From NCBI RefSeq assembly GCF_963677945.1, contig NZ_OY782578.1, positions 4,121,258 through 4,185,257 of the forward strand: DNA of 64,000 bases, written 5' to 3'. Position 1 is the stretch's first letter; the number at the start of each line of letters is the position of its first letter. Position numbers and translations under genes: made by a program. The notes below the pieces were generated by a model. The model worked only from the letters and a program-made list of their open reading frames with translations, had not been told where the DNA came from and searched no databases. Origin of the DNA: an uncultured Bacteroides sp. (GTDB taxonomy: Bacteria > Bacteroidota > Bacteroidia > Bacteroidales > Bacteroidaceae). This document shows, one piece after another, positions 26,663 to 35,818 of the stretch.

Positions 26663-26811
26663 GAATATTTTTTTTTAAAAACACATATAGAAATCAAAAA
26701 AATAGTCCTGAAAAAAAAAAGTATGCTTACTATCCGTGGGGAGTTCTTCATCTTGATTATATATAAAATAACTTTTAAGAAATGCTTATGTACAGAATCG
26801 ATTAAATTGTT

Positions 26812-26819
26812 TACTTTTG
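26812..26819 (+). promoter_or_regulatory. -7 element of dipeptidyl peptidase IV
   Basis: TACTTTTG fits TAnnTTTG. It overlaps the TTG at 26817 that would give a longer reading frame, so translation should start later, at the ATG at 26853. Confidence 0.55.
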
Positions 26820-26852
26820 TGGGATATAACAGATAATCAGATGTATTGCAAC

Positions 26853-29060
26853 ATGAAAAAAATTAATTTACTATTGATATTTTGTGCTCTCTCTTTGGCA
26901 ATCTATGCCCAGGATAGCAAAGTATTAACATTAAAAGATGCTGTAACAGGCAAATACAATGGCGAAAGGTTAGGCGAACTTGTGCCAATGGCCGACGGAG
27001 AACATTACACGATGATAAGTAATGACAGAAAGCGCATTGTAAAATATTCATTCAAGACAGGCAAAGAAGTAGAAACGCTATTCGATGTTTCAACAGCACG
27101 TGAGTGTACATTCAAAACCTTTGATGGTTATCAACTGTCTCCTGATGAAACTAAAATTCTTATTCAGACAGAAACAAAACCTATCTACCGCCGTTCGTTT
27201 ACAGCAGTTCACTATGTTTACACTATTAAACGTAATCTGGTAGAGAAACTTTCAGACGGAGGTCCTCAACAGGTTCCTACTTTTTCTCCTGATGGAAACA
27301 TGGTGGCTTTCGTAAGAAACAATAATATCTTCCTGGTGAAGTTCCTCTATGGCAACAGCGAATCACAAGTTACCACCGATGGAGCATTTGGAAAAATAAT
27401 CAATGGTGCTCCCGATTGGGTATATGAAGAGGAGTTTGAGTATAATCGTGCATTTGAATTCTCGCCCGATAACTTAATGATTACTTTTGTTCGCTTTGAC
27501 GAAACAGCTGTGTCTTCTTATTCTTTTCCTTTGTATGCTGGACAATATCCTACTAACAAAGAGAACGAATATTATCCCGGAAGCTATTCTTATAAATACC
27601 CAAAATCGGGACAAACTAACTCTACTGTAACCGTACACTCTTTTGATATCAAATCAAAAGTGATCAGAAAATTAAATATTCCTATCAAGAAGGAAGATTA
27701 TATTCCACGTATCCGTTTTACTAAAGATGCAAGTAAACTGGCAGTTATGACGCTGAACCGTACACAAAACCAGTTTGATCTGTACTTCGTGAATCCTCGT
27801 TCAGGAGTTGCTAAGTTAGTTTTAAGAGACGAAAGTAAATACTACATCAATGAAAACAACTTTGATAATATTGTTTTCTATGATAACAACTTCACTCTTC
27901 TGAGCGAGAAAGATGGATATAGTCACCTTTACTGGTATTCTATCGGAGGAAATCTGGTGAAACAAGTAACAAAAGGTAATTTTGAAGTCAGCAAGTATCA
28001 TGGTTGGGATCCTGCAACCAATACTTTCTATTATGAAAGTAACGAAGGCAATCCACTACGCAAAGCTGTGTATGCAATAGATGCAAAGGGAAGAAAAGAT
28101 AAACTCACTGAAAAGGAAGGTACAAACAATGCCATCTTTGGAAGAACAATGAAATACTTTATTAATACTTTCTCAAACCTGACTACTCCACCAACAGTAA
28201 CTCTGAACGATAATAAAGGAAAAGAACTAGGTGTACTTATCAGCAACAGTAAGCTGAAAGAAGAGATCAGCAATATGGTTTTGCCTAAAAAGGAATTCTT
28301 CTCTTTCACAACTTCTGCTGGGGTTCAGTTAAACGGATGGATGATTAAGCCAGCCGACTTCTCTGAGTCTAAAAAATATCCTGTAATTCTTTACCAATAC
28401 AGTGGACCTGGTACACAAGAAGTGGCTGATCGCTGGAGCCTGGGTGGAATAAGAAGCGGATTAGGATGGGAAGCTTACATGGCTACTCAAGGATACATAG
28501 TTGCATGTGTTGACGGGCGAGGCACAGGTGGACGTGGCGAAGAGTTTACTAAATGTACATATATGAACTTAGGAGTTAAAGAAGCACAAGATCAGGCTGA
28601 AACTGCCAAGTACTTCAATAAACAATCCTATGTTGATCACGGAAGAATAGGAATCTGGGGATGGAGCTTTGGTGGATACATGACTATTATGAGCATGAGC
28701 GAAGGCAGCAATGTATTCAAGGCAGGAGTTGCCGTAGCACCGGTAACCGACTGGAAATTCTATGACTCTGTTTACACTGAACGTTTCATGAGAACTCCAC
28801 AGGAAAACGCAGATGGATATGCAGCTTCTTCAGCATTTGCACGTGCTGGAAATCTTAGCGGAAAGCTTTTGATTGTACACGGTATGGCTGATGACAATGT
28901 TCATTTTCAGAATACCGCCGAATATAGTGAACAGTTAGTACAATCTAACAAACAATTTGATATGCAGGTTTACACTAATCGCAATCATAGCATATACGGA
29001 GGAAATACCCGTTACCACTTGTTTACCCGCATTACAGAATTCTTCAAGAATAATCTGTAA
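26853..29060 (+). CDS. Dipeptidyl peptidase IV (S9B family serine protease)
   Basis: About 735 residues. The start at 26853 gives a clean signal peptide (MKKINLLLIFCALSLAIYAQ); the longer frame from 27 to 36 nt upstream lies over the promoter. The N-terminal half is the DPP IV beta-propeller, with the glutamate pair in DWVYEEEFEYNRAF that binds the substrate's free amino end. The C-terminal alpha/beta-hydrolase domain has the nucleophile in GWSFGGYMT near residue 604, Asp in HGMADDNVHF near 682 and His in NRNHSIYGG near 712. It releases X-Pro or X-Ala dipeptides in the periplasm. lipA follows after 41 nt. Confidence 0.95.
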   Translation: MKKINLLLIFCALSLAIYAQDSKVLTLKDAVTGKYNGERLGELVPMADGEHYTMISNDRKRIVKYSFKTGKEVETLFDVSTARECTFKTFDGYQLSPDETKILIQTETKPIYRRSFTAVHYVYTIKRNLVEKLSDGGPQQVPTFSPDGNMVAFVRNNNIFLVKFLYGNSESQVTTDGAFGKIINGAPDWVYEEEFEYNRAFEFSPDNLMITFVRFDETAVSSYSFPLYAGQYPTNKENEYYPGSYSYKYPKSGQTNSTVTVHSFDIKSKVIRKLNIPIKKEDYIPRIRFTKDASKLAVMTLNRTQNQFDLYFVNPRSGVAKLVLRDESKYYINENNFDNIVFYDNNFTLLSEKDGYSHLYWYSIGGNLVKQVTKGNFEVSKYHGWDPATNTFYYESNEGNPLRKAVYAIDAKGRKDKLTEKEGTNNAIFGRTMKYFINTFSNLTTPPTVTLNDNKGKELGVLISNSKLKEEISNMVLPKKEFFSFTTSAGVQLNGWMIKPADFSESKKYPVILYQYSGPGTQEVADRWSLGGIRSGLGWEAYMATQGYIVACVDGRGTGGRGEEFTKCTYMNLGVKEAQDQAETAKYFNKQSYVDHGRIGIWGWSFGGYMTIMSMSEGSNVFKAGVAVAPVTDWKFYDSVYTERFMRTPQENADGYAASSAFARAGNLSGKLLIVHGMADDNVHFQNTAEYSEQLVQSNKQFDMQVYTNRNHSIYGGNTRYHLFTRITEFFKNNL

Positions 29061-29101
29061 GCAATATTCCGTAAACAAATACTATTAAGAACACAACACA
29101 A

Positions 29102-29962
29102 ATGGAAAGAGTAAGAAAGCCGGATTGGCTTAAGATAAATATTGGGAGCAACGAGCGCTATACAGATACAAAACGTATTGTAGAGTCTCACAAACTGCAT
29201 ACTATTTGTAGTAGCGGACGTTGCCCGAATATGGGTGAATGCTGGGGTAAAGGAACTGCAACCTTTATGATTTGCGGAGAAATCTGCACCCGCTCCTGTA
29301 AGTTTTGTAATACTCTTACAGGAAAACCTCACCCTTTAAACAGCGATGAGCCGTTGCATGTAGCAGAATCTATAAGATTAATGAAACTCTCTCATGCCGT
29401 AATCACTTCAGTAGACCGGGATGACCTTCCCGATTTAGGCGCTTCGCACTGGGCAAATACTCTTTACCAGATAAAACTTCTCAATCCAGAAACTACAACA
29501 GAAGTTCTGATTCCCGATTTTCAAGGAAGAACTGATCTTATTGAAATGATTATCGCCGCAAAGCCGGATATTATTTCTCACAATATGGAGACTGTTCGAC
29601 GCATTAGCCCTACCGTTCGCAGTGCAGCCAATTATGAAACCAGTCTAAAAGTTATTAATCAGATCTCCCAAAGTGGTCTTGTTGCAAAATCAGGAATTAT
29701 GGTTGGTCTGGGAGAATTGCCCTCAGAAGTAGAAGAACTTATGGACGATTTATTAGAGAACGGGTGCCAGATACTTACCATTGGACAATACCTGCAACCA
29801 TCACATAAACACTTTCCTGTTGCAGCATATATAACTCCCGAACAATTTGATATTTATAAAGAAACCGGACTAAAAAAAGGATTTAAACAAGTAGAAAGTG
29901 CCCCATTGGTTCGCTCTTCTTATCATGCAGAAAAACATTTAATTAACAAACATAAAAAATAA
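29102..29962 (+). CDS. lipA: Lipoyl synthase
   Basis: A 286-residue radical SAM enzyme that inserts two sulphur atoms into the octanoyl group on lipoyl domains. Both cluster motifs are present: the auxiliary cluster in CSSGRCPNMGECW (CxxxxCxxxxxC pattern) near residue 37, and the radical SAM CTRSCKFC near residue 64. SHNMETVRR near 160, MVGLGE near 200, and the C-terminal RSSYHAEK, whose serine ligates the auxiliary cluster, are also seen. The length matches LipA. It probably shares the DPP IV transcript. Confidence 0.96.
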   Translation: MERVRKPDWLKINIGSNERYTDTKRIVESHKLHTICSSGRCPNMGECWGKGTATFMICGEICTRSCKFCNTLTGKPHPLNSDEPLHVAESIRLMKLSHAVITSVDRDDLPDLGASHWANTLYQIKLLNPETTTEVLIPDFQGRTDLIEMIIAAKPDIISHNMETVRRISPTVRSAANYETSLKVINQISQSGLVAKSGIMVGLGELPSEVEELMDDLLENGCQILTIGQYLQPSHKHFPVAAYITPEQFDIYKETGLKKGFKQVESAPLVRSSYHAEKHLINKHKK

Positions 29963-30013
29963 GAACCTATTATACTGAATATTTGTTCTTGTGTATATAA
30001 TGGAAGAAAAAAT

Positions 30014-31147
30014 ATGATAAGAAATTATATTAAAAATACATCCAAATTGCTTATTATTAACGGAGCTATTGGAGTGTTGCCTATCATATTATGCATGATT
30101 CTTAGTGAATTTATTTCAGCTTCAACGGCTATATATATTAGTTCCGCTGTTAGTTTGTTTTTCTCACTACTTATCTATTACTTAATTGGGCGTGGAGGAA
30201 GCTTGCTGCTTCTATTGGCATCTACACTTTTGCTGTTGATACTAAGTATATCCACTTTAATATCTTCCATAAACGTACCTCAGGGAATATTACCTTTTTA
30301 CACGGAAATTGGAATAATAATCATTGTTTCTATTATTCTTTATGAAAAGAGAAGAATAAAAAAATTATTTCTTAAGAAAAATAGTTCGCATTATGATAAG
30401 GACTTAATGTATAGTATTGATTCTGGAGCAATCTATTCAAGAGTAATACAAATTTTATGTATTCCTCATTTCATTATAACGTCTCTGATTATAATTTTTG
30501 CATCGCCGTTAGGAAAGATTACAGATTTAATTTTGCTCCATATACTGCCTCCTGCAATTCTTTTTATTGCAATTATTATTAGTCAGATTGGACTTACACT
30601 CCTTCTTTCTTTATCATCAAAGATTGAAAAGATTCCTATATTAAACGAGAAAGGTGAAGTTGTAGACAAGAAATATAGTTTCGAAAAACATTATTATAAG
30701 AACATGTATATCAATCCGGTTATCCGAATTGCAGTTATATCTAACGGACTATTGTTTCTTAGCAGAAGATCTGAAAATGCCAATTTTAATCCTGATAAGA
30801 TTGATCTTCCCATGGAAAGCTACTTACGATACGAAGAAAGCTTGGAAGAAGGATTAAATCGTACTATGAAACGTTTTTTTCCTAATGAAGATAAACTGGA
30901 ACCTAGATTCAGCATTAAATATAGGTTTAAAACAGAAGAGACCAATCGCCTTATCTATCTATACATTCTTTACATTGATGATGATAAATTGCTTTGTTCT
31001 GCCAAATTCAGAGATGGGAAATTATGGACTTTCCAACAAATTGAAACAAACCTTGATAAAAACTTCTTCGGAGAGTGTTTTGAAAAAGAGTACGACCAGT
31101 TAAAAGAAGCCGCACTCATAAGCGAAGAATTCAAAAAAATCAATTAA
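30014..31147 (+). CDS. Multi-pass membrane protein with a degenerate NUDIX-like tail
   Basis: A 377-residue protein. Residues 10-120 and 150-210 contain six or seven hydrophobic segments. The cytoplasmic tail (residues 225-377) starts with a strand-like YINPVIRIAVISNGLLFLSRR and continues with LPMESYLRYEESLEEGLNRTMKRFFP. This parallels the layout of a NUDIX domain, in which the NUDIX box follows a G-x-W-x-L-P-x-G stretch. However, the catalytic GX5EX7REUXEEXGU residues are mostly missing, so it would be inactive. The gene follows lipA by 51 nt. The family was not recognised by name. Confidence 0.6.
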   Translation: MIRNYIKNTSKLLIINGAIGVLPIILCMILSEFISASTAIYISSAVSLFFSLLIYYLIGRGGSLLLLLASTLLLLILSISTLISSINVPQGILPFYTEIGIIIIVSIILYEKRRIKKLFLKKNSSHYDKDLMYSIDSGAIYSRVIQILCIPHFIITSLIIIFASPLGKITDLILLHILPPAILFIAIIISQIGLTLLLSLSSKIEKIPILNEKGEVVDKKYSFEKHYYKNMYINPVIRIAVISNGLLFLSRRSENANFNPDKIDLPMESYLRYEESLEEGLNRTMKRFFPNEDKLEPRFSIKYRFKTEETNRLIYLYILYIDDDKLLCSAKFRDGKLWTFQQIETNLDKNFFGECFEKEYDQLKEAALISEEFKKIN

Positions 31148-31159
31148 CTACCAGACTTC

Positions 31160-31864
31160 TTACTTATATAGCAAGAATATACAAGGAATCTTTGTCAGAT
31201 CAGGCAATTTCCCCTGCCACTCTTTTACAGTCTTTGTTTTTATAAATTCTCCTTCGCATGTAATATCTGCAGCGATACATAATTTAGTCTGAGGACGACA
31301 ATTGTGTAATATATCTTCTGCCATCTTGTTATTCCTATATGGAGTTTCAATAAACAGCTGTGTCTGATTCTCTGAATAGATACGTGATTCCAGATGTTTT
31401 ATAGTTTTCACTCTCTCAGAAGGATCGATTGGTAAATAGCCATGAAAAGCAAAACTTTGTCCGTTGAAACCAGAAGCCATTACAGAAAGAATAATAGATG
31501 ATGGGCCAACTAATGGAACAACTTTAAGATTCTTTCGCTGAGCCATAGCAACGACATCAGCTCCGGGATCGGCAACAGCAGGACATCCGGCTTCGGATAT
31601 TACTCCCATTGGGGAACCGGCAATTAATGGTTTCAGATAACCAGATATTTCTTCAGCAGATGTATGCTTGTTCAAAGGATAGAAAGTTAGAGTATCAATA
31701 TCAATCTCTTTCTCTACTTTCTTAAGAAAACGACGAGCAGAACGTATATCTTCTACTATAAAATGCTTTATCTGAACAATTATTTCTTTATTATAAGGTG
31801 GTAATACTGACTCAATAGGTGTTTCACCCAAAGTAACGGGCAAAAGATATAATGCAACTTCCAT
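31160..31864 (-). CDS. SAM-dependent methyltransferase, tetrapyrrole methylase (RsmI-like) fold
   Basis: A 234-residue protein of the tetrapyrrole methylase superfamily, related to RsmI, which methylates the ribose of C1402 in 16S rRNA. The SAM-binding stretch GVISEAGCPAVADPGADVVAMA near residue 90, followed by VVPLVGPSSIILSVMASGFNGQSFAFHGYLP and LFIETPYRN, is diagnostic of this branch. It is shorter than canonical RsmI (about 285), so it may be a Bacteroidota paralogue with another rRNA or protein substrate. It lies 12 nt after the GldB-like gene, on the same strand. Confidence 0.8.
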   Translation of the reverse strand: MEVALYLLPVTLGETPIESVLPPYNKEIIVQIKHFIVEDIRSARRFLKKVEKEIDIDTLTFYPLNKHTSAEEISGYLKPLIAGSPMGVISEAGCPAVADPGADVVAMAQRKNLKVVPLVGPSSIILSVMASGFNGQSFAFHGYLPIDPSERVKTIKHLESRIYSENQTQLFIETPYRNNKMAEDILHNCRPQTKLCIAADITCEGEFIKTKTVKEWQGKLPDLTKIPCIFLLYK

Positions 31865-31876
31865 TATTATTTTATA

Positions 31877-32875
31877 TTACGGGTTAAATCTTGCTTCAGC
31901 AAGCATTTTGGAATAGTCGGTCATTTCCAATAAATCCTTTATGGTAGCCTCTTTATGATTTTTCATGTAAGAATCTACAATCTGCATTCCCATCCAAACG
32001 CCAACCATCATTGGAGACTGATCGCCAAAAAAAGCTGTATTAGGTGCCGGCTTCAAGTATTTACGCTGAACCATTGGATCAGTACAATAAAGGTGTCCGT
32101 TCTGCATCATGTACTCCCATATCTTAAACCGGTTATATTCACACCATTCTTCTTCTTCTCTGGTATAACCTAGTTCTTCTCCAAAAGTTTTATAATTAAG
32201 AATTTCAGAAACAATATATTCCAATTTCCCTCTGTGAAGCATTCTGTCAATTAGGCGGCCTCTATCTTCAGGATAAGGATATTCACTTAACAGATAAAAA
32301 TTGAAACAATCCGGCAAAATTCTCTCCGGCTTCATGCTCTTTCTTTGATAATCGTAAAAGAAACGTTTATATAAAGGATAATCTTCTCCCATATATTTAT
32401 CAATGCTAAAGCCCAAAATACTATCTCCCACAACAACCGATTCGTTGAGAGCAGATATCTGAGAATAAATATGGGGAATCTTTAGCGAAGGAACTTCTTT
32501 TTTTAACCTCTGGAATCCTTTGGTGAATTTCTTTTCTAAACGACTCATATTGCTATACTTTGCAAGTGCATCAGCCGTTAGTTTACGTAAAGTTGAATCA
32601 GAATAAAAGACCTTTAACTTCTCGTTAATTTTATCATCATTAACTTGTCCAAGCCTCAAAACATCTTCTATAAGATACTTTGTAGCCAGAAGATATTCTG
32701 TATTCATTTTCTGAAGAGCAGAAAAACTATTGAATTCTACATACTCATTCAGTAGTTTATCATAACGAGCTATTTCTATTCTTTCATCAACAGCATCGCT
32801 GTCTTTTTTATCTGCTACAAATTTGCAGGAAAAAAAGACTAGGCAAGTAAGAAAGAAGAATAAAAATTTTCTCAT
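31877..32875 (-). CDS. GldB-like lipoprotein
   Basis: About 332 residues from the ATG at 32875. The lipoprotein signal is MRKFLFFFLTCLVFFSC with the lipid-bearing Cys at residue 17. An upstream in-frame ATG at 32893 overlaps a hairpin and is less likely. The mature part matches the GldB family pattern: DSILGFSIDKYMGEDYPLYKRF near residue 155, RILPDCFNFYLLSEYP near 190, and the C-terminal GVWMGMQIVDSYMKNH. GldB was described as a gliding-motility lipoprotein in Flavobacterium, but relatives occur in non-gliding Bacteroides, where the role is unknown. It sits between fabI and the methyltransferase gene. Confidence 0.75.
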   Translation of the reverse strand: MRKFLFFFLTCLVFFSCKFVADKKDSDAVDERIEIARYDKLLNEYVEFNSFSALQKMNTEYLLATKYLIEDVLRLGQVNDDKINEKLKVFYSDSTLRKLTADALAKYSNMSRLEKKFTKGFQRLKKEVPSLKIPHIYSQISALNESVVVGDSILGFSIDKYMGEDYPLYKRFFYDYQRKSMKPERILPDCFNFYLLSEYPYPEDRGRLIDRMLHRGKLEYIVSEILNYKTFGEELGYTREEEEWCEYNRFKIWEYMMQNGHLYCTDPMVQRKYLKPAPNTAFFGDQSPMMVGVWMGMQIVDSYMKNHKEATIKDLLEMTDYSKMLAEARFNP

Positions 32876-32892
32876 TACTAAATTATTTAGCA

Positions 32893-32925
32893 ATGAGCAG
32901 TGAAAAGCTATTTTTCACTGCTCAT
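32893..32925. terminator. Strong hairpin between fabI and the GldB-like gene
   Basis: ATGAGCAGTGAAAA (32893-32906) pairs perfectly with TTTTCACTGCTCAT (32912-32925). T residues follow on the plus strand and not on the minus strand, although the genes around it are on the minus strand. It may attenuate read-through from fabI or stabilise its mRNA. Confidence 0.5.
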
Positions 32926-32931
32926 TTTTAT

Positions 32932-33789
32932 TTATCCGTAGATTATATTTCCGTTTTCATCACAGTACTCCTCGAAACTCTTCTCGTACTGAACCATTGC
33001 ACGAAGACTCATTCCCATGCTAGAGAATCCTCCATCGTGGAACAAAGTCTGCATTGTAACCTTACGAGTTAAATCAGAGAACATTGTGATACAATAGTTT
33101 GCACATTCATCAGCATCGGCATTACCAAGTGGAGACATACGGTTTGAGAAGTCCATTAACTTATCCATACCTTTTACTCCCGAACCTGCAGTAGTCATAG
33201 TTGGAGATTGAGAAATAGTGTTAATACGAACATTATGTTCTCTACCATATATATATCCAAAACTACGACAGATTGACTCAAGCAATGATTTTGCATCAGC
33301 CATGTCATTGTATCCAAAGAATGTACGTTGTGCAGCGATATATGATAATGCAACAACAGAACCATAATCAGCTATAGCATTCATTTTCTTAGCAACCTGC
33401 AACATCTTATGAAATGATATCGCTGAAATATCCAATGTTTTACCTAACATATTATAATCCAAATTATCGTATGTATTCTTTTTACGAACATTTGGAGACA
33501 TTCCTATAGAATGTAATACAAAGTCGATTTTTCCACCTAAAATTTCCATTGAACGTTGGAAAACCACTTCTAAATCTTCAACGCTGGTTGCATCTGCTGG
33601 AATAACTTCACAGTTAAGTTTATCAGACAATGCTGAAATTTCACCCATGCGCACAGCTACCGGTGTGTTTGATAATGTAATGGTTGCACCCTCTTCAACA
33701 GCCAGTTCTGCTACTTTCCAAGCAATAGACTGTTCGTTAAGTGCACCAAAAATTATACCTCTTTTACCTTTTAATAAGTTGTAACTCAT
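32932..33789 (-). CDS. fabI: Enoyl-[acyl-carrier-protein] reductase (NADH)
   Basis: A 285-residue short-chain dehydrogenase that reduces trans-2-enoyl-ACP in the last step of each fatty acid elongation cycle. FabI marks are the N-terminal KGKRGIIFGALNEQSIAWKVA cofactor loop, DFVLHSIGMSP near residue 92, and the catalytic Tyr-x6-Lys pair in SYIAAQRTFFGYNDMADAKS near 155-167. INTISQSPTMTTAGSG near 200 is the substrate loop. It has its own promoter at 33819-33851. Confidence 0.95.
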   Translation of the reverse strand: MSYNLLKGKRGIIFGALNEQSIAWKVAELAVEEGATITLSNTPVAVRMGEISALSDKLNCEVIPADATSVEDLEVVFQRSMEILGGKIDFVLHSIGMSPNVRKKNTYDNLDYNMLGKTLDISAISFHKMLQVAKKMNAIADYGSVVALSYIAAQRTFFGYNDMADAKSLLESICRSFGYIYGREHNVRINTISQSPTMTTAGSGVKGMDKLMDFSNRMSPLGNADADECANYCITMFSDLTRKVTMQTLFHDGGFSSMGMSLRAMVQYEKSFEEYCDENGNIIYG

Positions 33790-33818
33790 ACCTAGTTCTT
33801 ATTAGTTTAAATATGCCG

Positions 33819-33851
33819 CAAAGATATAAACATTTATTCGAACTGAACAAA
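33819..33851 (-). promoter_or_regulatory. fabI promoter
   Basis: On the minus strand TTTG (33851-33848) and TATCTTTG (33826-33819) are 21 bp apart, a full match to the Bacteroides consensus. Confidence 0.7.
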
Positions 33852-33943
33852 AGAGTTGCCAAGTTTTGCATTTCTATTGTGTAAATCAACAAAAAATACA
33901 CCTAATCTAACAAAATGTACACATTGATTTTCAGTATCAAAAC

Positions 33944-33951
33944 TATATTTG
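33944..33951 (+). promoter_or_regulatory. -7 element before the GH28 gene
   Basis: TATATTTG fits TAnnTTTG, with ATTG about 17 bp upstream. It would give a leader of about 170 nt containing the inverted repeat at 34018-34069. Confidence 0.45.
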
Positions 33952-34017
33952 CAAAATAGACAATAAGTTTTTTCAAAATAATTATTTAAGGTTAGATTAG
34001 ATTATTAGAATTGTTTT

Positions 34018-34069
34018 TATTATTTCTTTCACAAGCCGTCCGTGAGAATAGTTTGTGGAAGAAATAATA
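34018..34069 (+). repeat. Inverted repeat in the GH28 leader
   Basis: TATTATTTCTTTCACAA and TTGTGGAAGAAATAATA (ends at 34069) are near-perfect inverted copies with one mismatch, around an 18-nt loop that contains GCCGTCCGTGAG. No T run follows, so it is more likely an mRNA structure or a dimer-binding operator than a terminator. Confidence 0.5.
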
Positions 34070-34128
34070 TTTAGTGTTTAACAAGTTTTTAAGTAAAATA
34101 GATTATAATATTAAAGTAAAATAACAGA

Positions 34129-35742
34129 ATGAACATTTTTATAAAAAAGTACCTTGTGCTACCTGTAGCATGCGCACTATCTCTATTATACAGTACCAAT
34201 TCATTAGCAGCTTCAAAAGGAAGCAATATTGATCCTGCTATATATAATGGGGTACCATTTAAAATGCCAAAAGTTGTGCAACCCTCTTTTCCCGTTTACA
34301 AGGCAAATATTCTTGATTTCGGTGCAAAAGGAGACGGAATATACCTCAATACAAAAGCAATTAACGATGCCATAAAAAAGGTAAATGCCAAGGGAGGGGG
34401 AACAGTTGTTATACCTTCGGGATTATGGTTGACCGGGCCTATTGAATTATTGAGTAACGTAAACTTGTACGCAGAACAAAACGCTTTAGTTGTTTTTACT
34501 GATGATTATAATGCTTATCCTGTTATAAAGACTTCATTCGAAGGACTCGAGACTCGCCGTTGCCAGTCTCCTATTTCAGCCCGCAATGCTACTAATATTG
34601 CAATTACCGGAAAGGGAATCTTTGATGGTTCGGGTGATGCATGGCGTCCGGTAAAGAAAGATAAAATGACCGAAGCTCAGTGGAAAAACCTCATCAAATC
34701 GGGAGGGGTATTAAGTGCTGATAAGAAGATCTGGTACCCAACCGAGAAGTCTTTTAAAGGTGCCTCATCTACTGAAAACTTTAATAACCCTACAGGTATT
34801 AATACTGATACTGAATGGGAAAGCATCAGAGAATGGCTTCGTCCGGTAATGGTTAGTATTGTTAAATGCAAGAATGTACTTCTGGAAGGTGTAACTTTCA
34901 AGAATTCTCCAAGTTGGTGTCTTCACCCGCTTTCTTGCGAAAACATCACAATCAATAAGGTTAATGTATCTAACCCATGGTATTCACAGAATGGAGATGC
35001 CCTTGATTTGGAATCATGCAAAAACGCTCTTATTATAAACAGTACCTTTGATGCCGGAGATGATGCCATCTGTATTAAATCGGGTAAAGATGAAGACGGA
35101 CGCAGAAGAGGCGAACCTTGTCAGAATGTGATAGTAAAAAACAATCTGGTACTTCACGGTCACGGCGGATTTGTAGTGGGTAGTGAAATGTCTGGCGGCG
35201 TAAAAAACATATATGTTTCTAATTGTTCTTTCGTTGGTACCGATGTTGGTTTACGTTTTAAAAGCACCCGCGGACGAGGCGGAGTTGTTGAAGGTATCTA
35301 CATTGACCATATCAACATGATTAATATACCTAACGAACCTCTTTTATTCGACTTATTCTATGGAGGAAAAGCTCCTGATGAAGTAACAGAAGAGGATACC
35401 AAAGAAAGTCTTTCAACTACAATACCTCCTGTAACGGTAGAAACTCCTACGTTTAAAGATATTCATATCTCCAACGTTTTCTGTAAAAAATCAGGAAGAG
35501 CAATGTTCTTCAACGGTTTGCCTGAGATGAAGATTCAGAATGTTACGGTTAAAAACGTAATTATATCCGATGCACAAGAAGGCGCAGTTGTTAGTCAGGC
35601 GGATGGAGTAGTTATGGAAAACATTAAAATTACTTCTCCAACCGGAAATAGCTTGTCTATAAAGAATGCAAACAATATTAAGGTAGACGGTATTCTTTTT
35701 AAAGAAGTGGACGAAAAGGGCAAAACAGTAATATTTAAATGA
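34129..35742 (+). CDS. Glycoside hydrolase family 28 (polygalacturonase-like)
   Basis: A 537-residue exported enzyme with a signal peptide at residues 1-28 (ending LAA). The right-handed beta-helix of GH28 carries all four active-site motifs: NGDALDL near residue 287, DAGDDAICIKSG near 308 (the two catalytic aspartates), GHGGFVVGSE near 343, and RFKSTRGRGG near 376. Long GH28 proteins of this type in Bacteroides are usually exo-acting on homogalacturonan or rhamnogalacturonan fragments. It is the first gene of a plus-strand run with DUF4861 and GH43. Confidence 0.92.
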   Translation: MNIFIKKYLVLPVACALSLLYSTNSLAASKGSNIDPAIYNGVPFKMPKVVQPSFPVYKANILDFGAKGDGIYLNTKAINDAIKKVNAKGGGTVVIPSGLWLTGPIELLSNVNLYAEQNALVVFTDDYNAYPVIKTSFEGLETRRCQSPISARNATNIAITGKGIFDGSGDAWRPVKKDKMTEAQWKNLIKSGGVLSADKKIWYPTEKSFKGASSTENFNNPTGINTDTEWESIREWLRPVMVSIVKCKNVLLEGVTFKNSPSWCLHPLSCENITINKVNVSNPWYSQNGDALDLESCKNALIINSTFDAGDDAICIKSGKDEDGRRRGEPCQNVIVKNNLVLHGHGGFVVGSEMSGGVKNIYVSNCSFVGTDVGLRFKSTRGRGGVVEGIYIDHINMINIPNEPLLFDLFYGGKAPDEVTEEDTKESLSTTIPPVTVETPTFKDIHISNVFCKKSGRAMFFNGLPEMKIQNVTVKNVIISDAQEGAVVSQADGVVMENIKITSPTGNSLSIKNANNIKVDGILFKEVDEKGKTVIFK

Positions 35743-35782
35743 TTTCAATCAAAAAAGGTAGGAATAGTCATTGCATTTATTA

Positions 35783-35790
35783 TACATTTG
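35783..35790 (+). promoter_or_regulatory. Possible -7 element before the DUF4861 gene
   Basis: TACATTTG fits TAnnTTTG, 28 nt before the ATG at 35819. No clear -33 box was seen, so read-through from GH28 is also possible. Confidence 0.35.
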
Positions 35791-35818
35791 CATTGTTATT
35801 AACTGAATTTTATTAATC

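Larger units (their letters stand above)
26124..26816. other. 693-bp intergenic region between divergent operons
   Basis: It separates the radical SAM operon (minus) from DPP IV (plus). It holds a minus-strand -7 element (26152-26159), the 22-bp periodic element B (26302-26373), five copies of an AGTGAGGGATGA-like word (26479-26662), and the DPP IV -7 element at its end. No ORF was seen. Confidence 0.7.
33790..34128. other. Intergenic region between fabI and the pectin locus
   Basis: It holds the fabI promoter, a plus-strand -7 element at 33944-33951, and a 17-bp-arm inverted repeat at 34018-34069 in the predicted leader of the GH28 gene. No ORF was seen. Confidence 0.6.
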
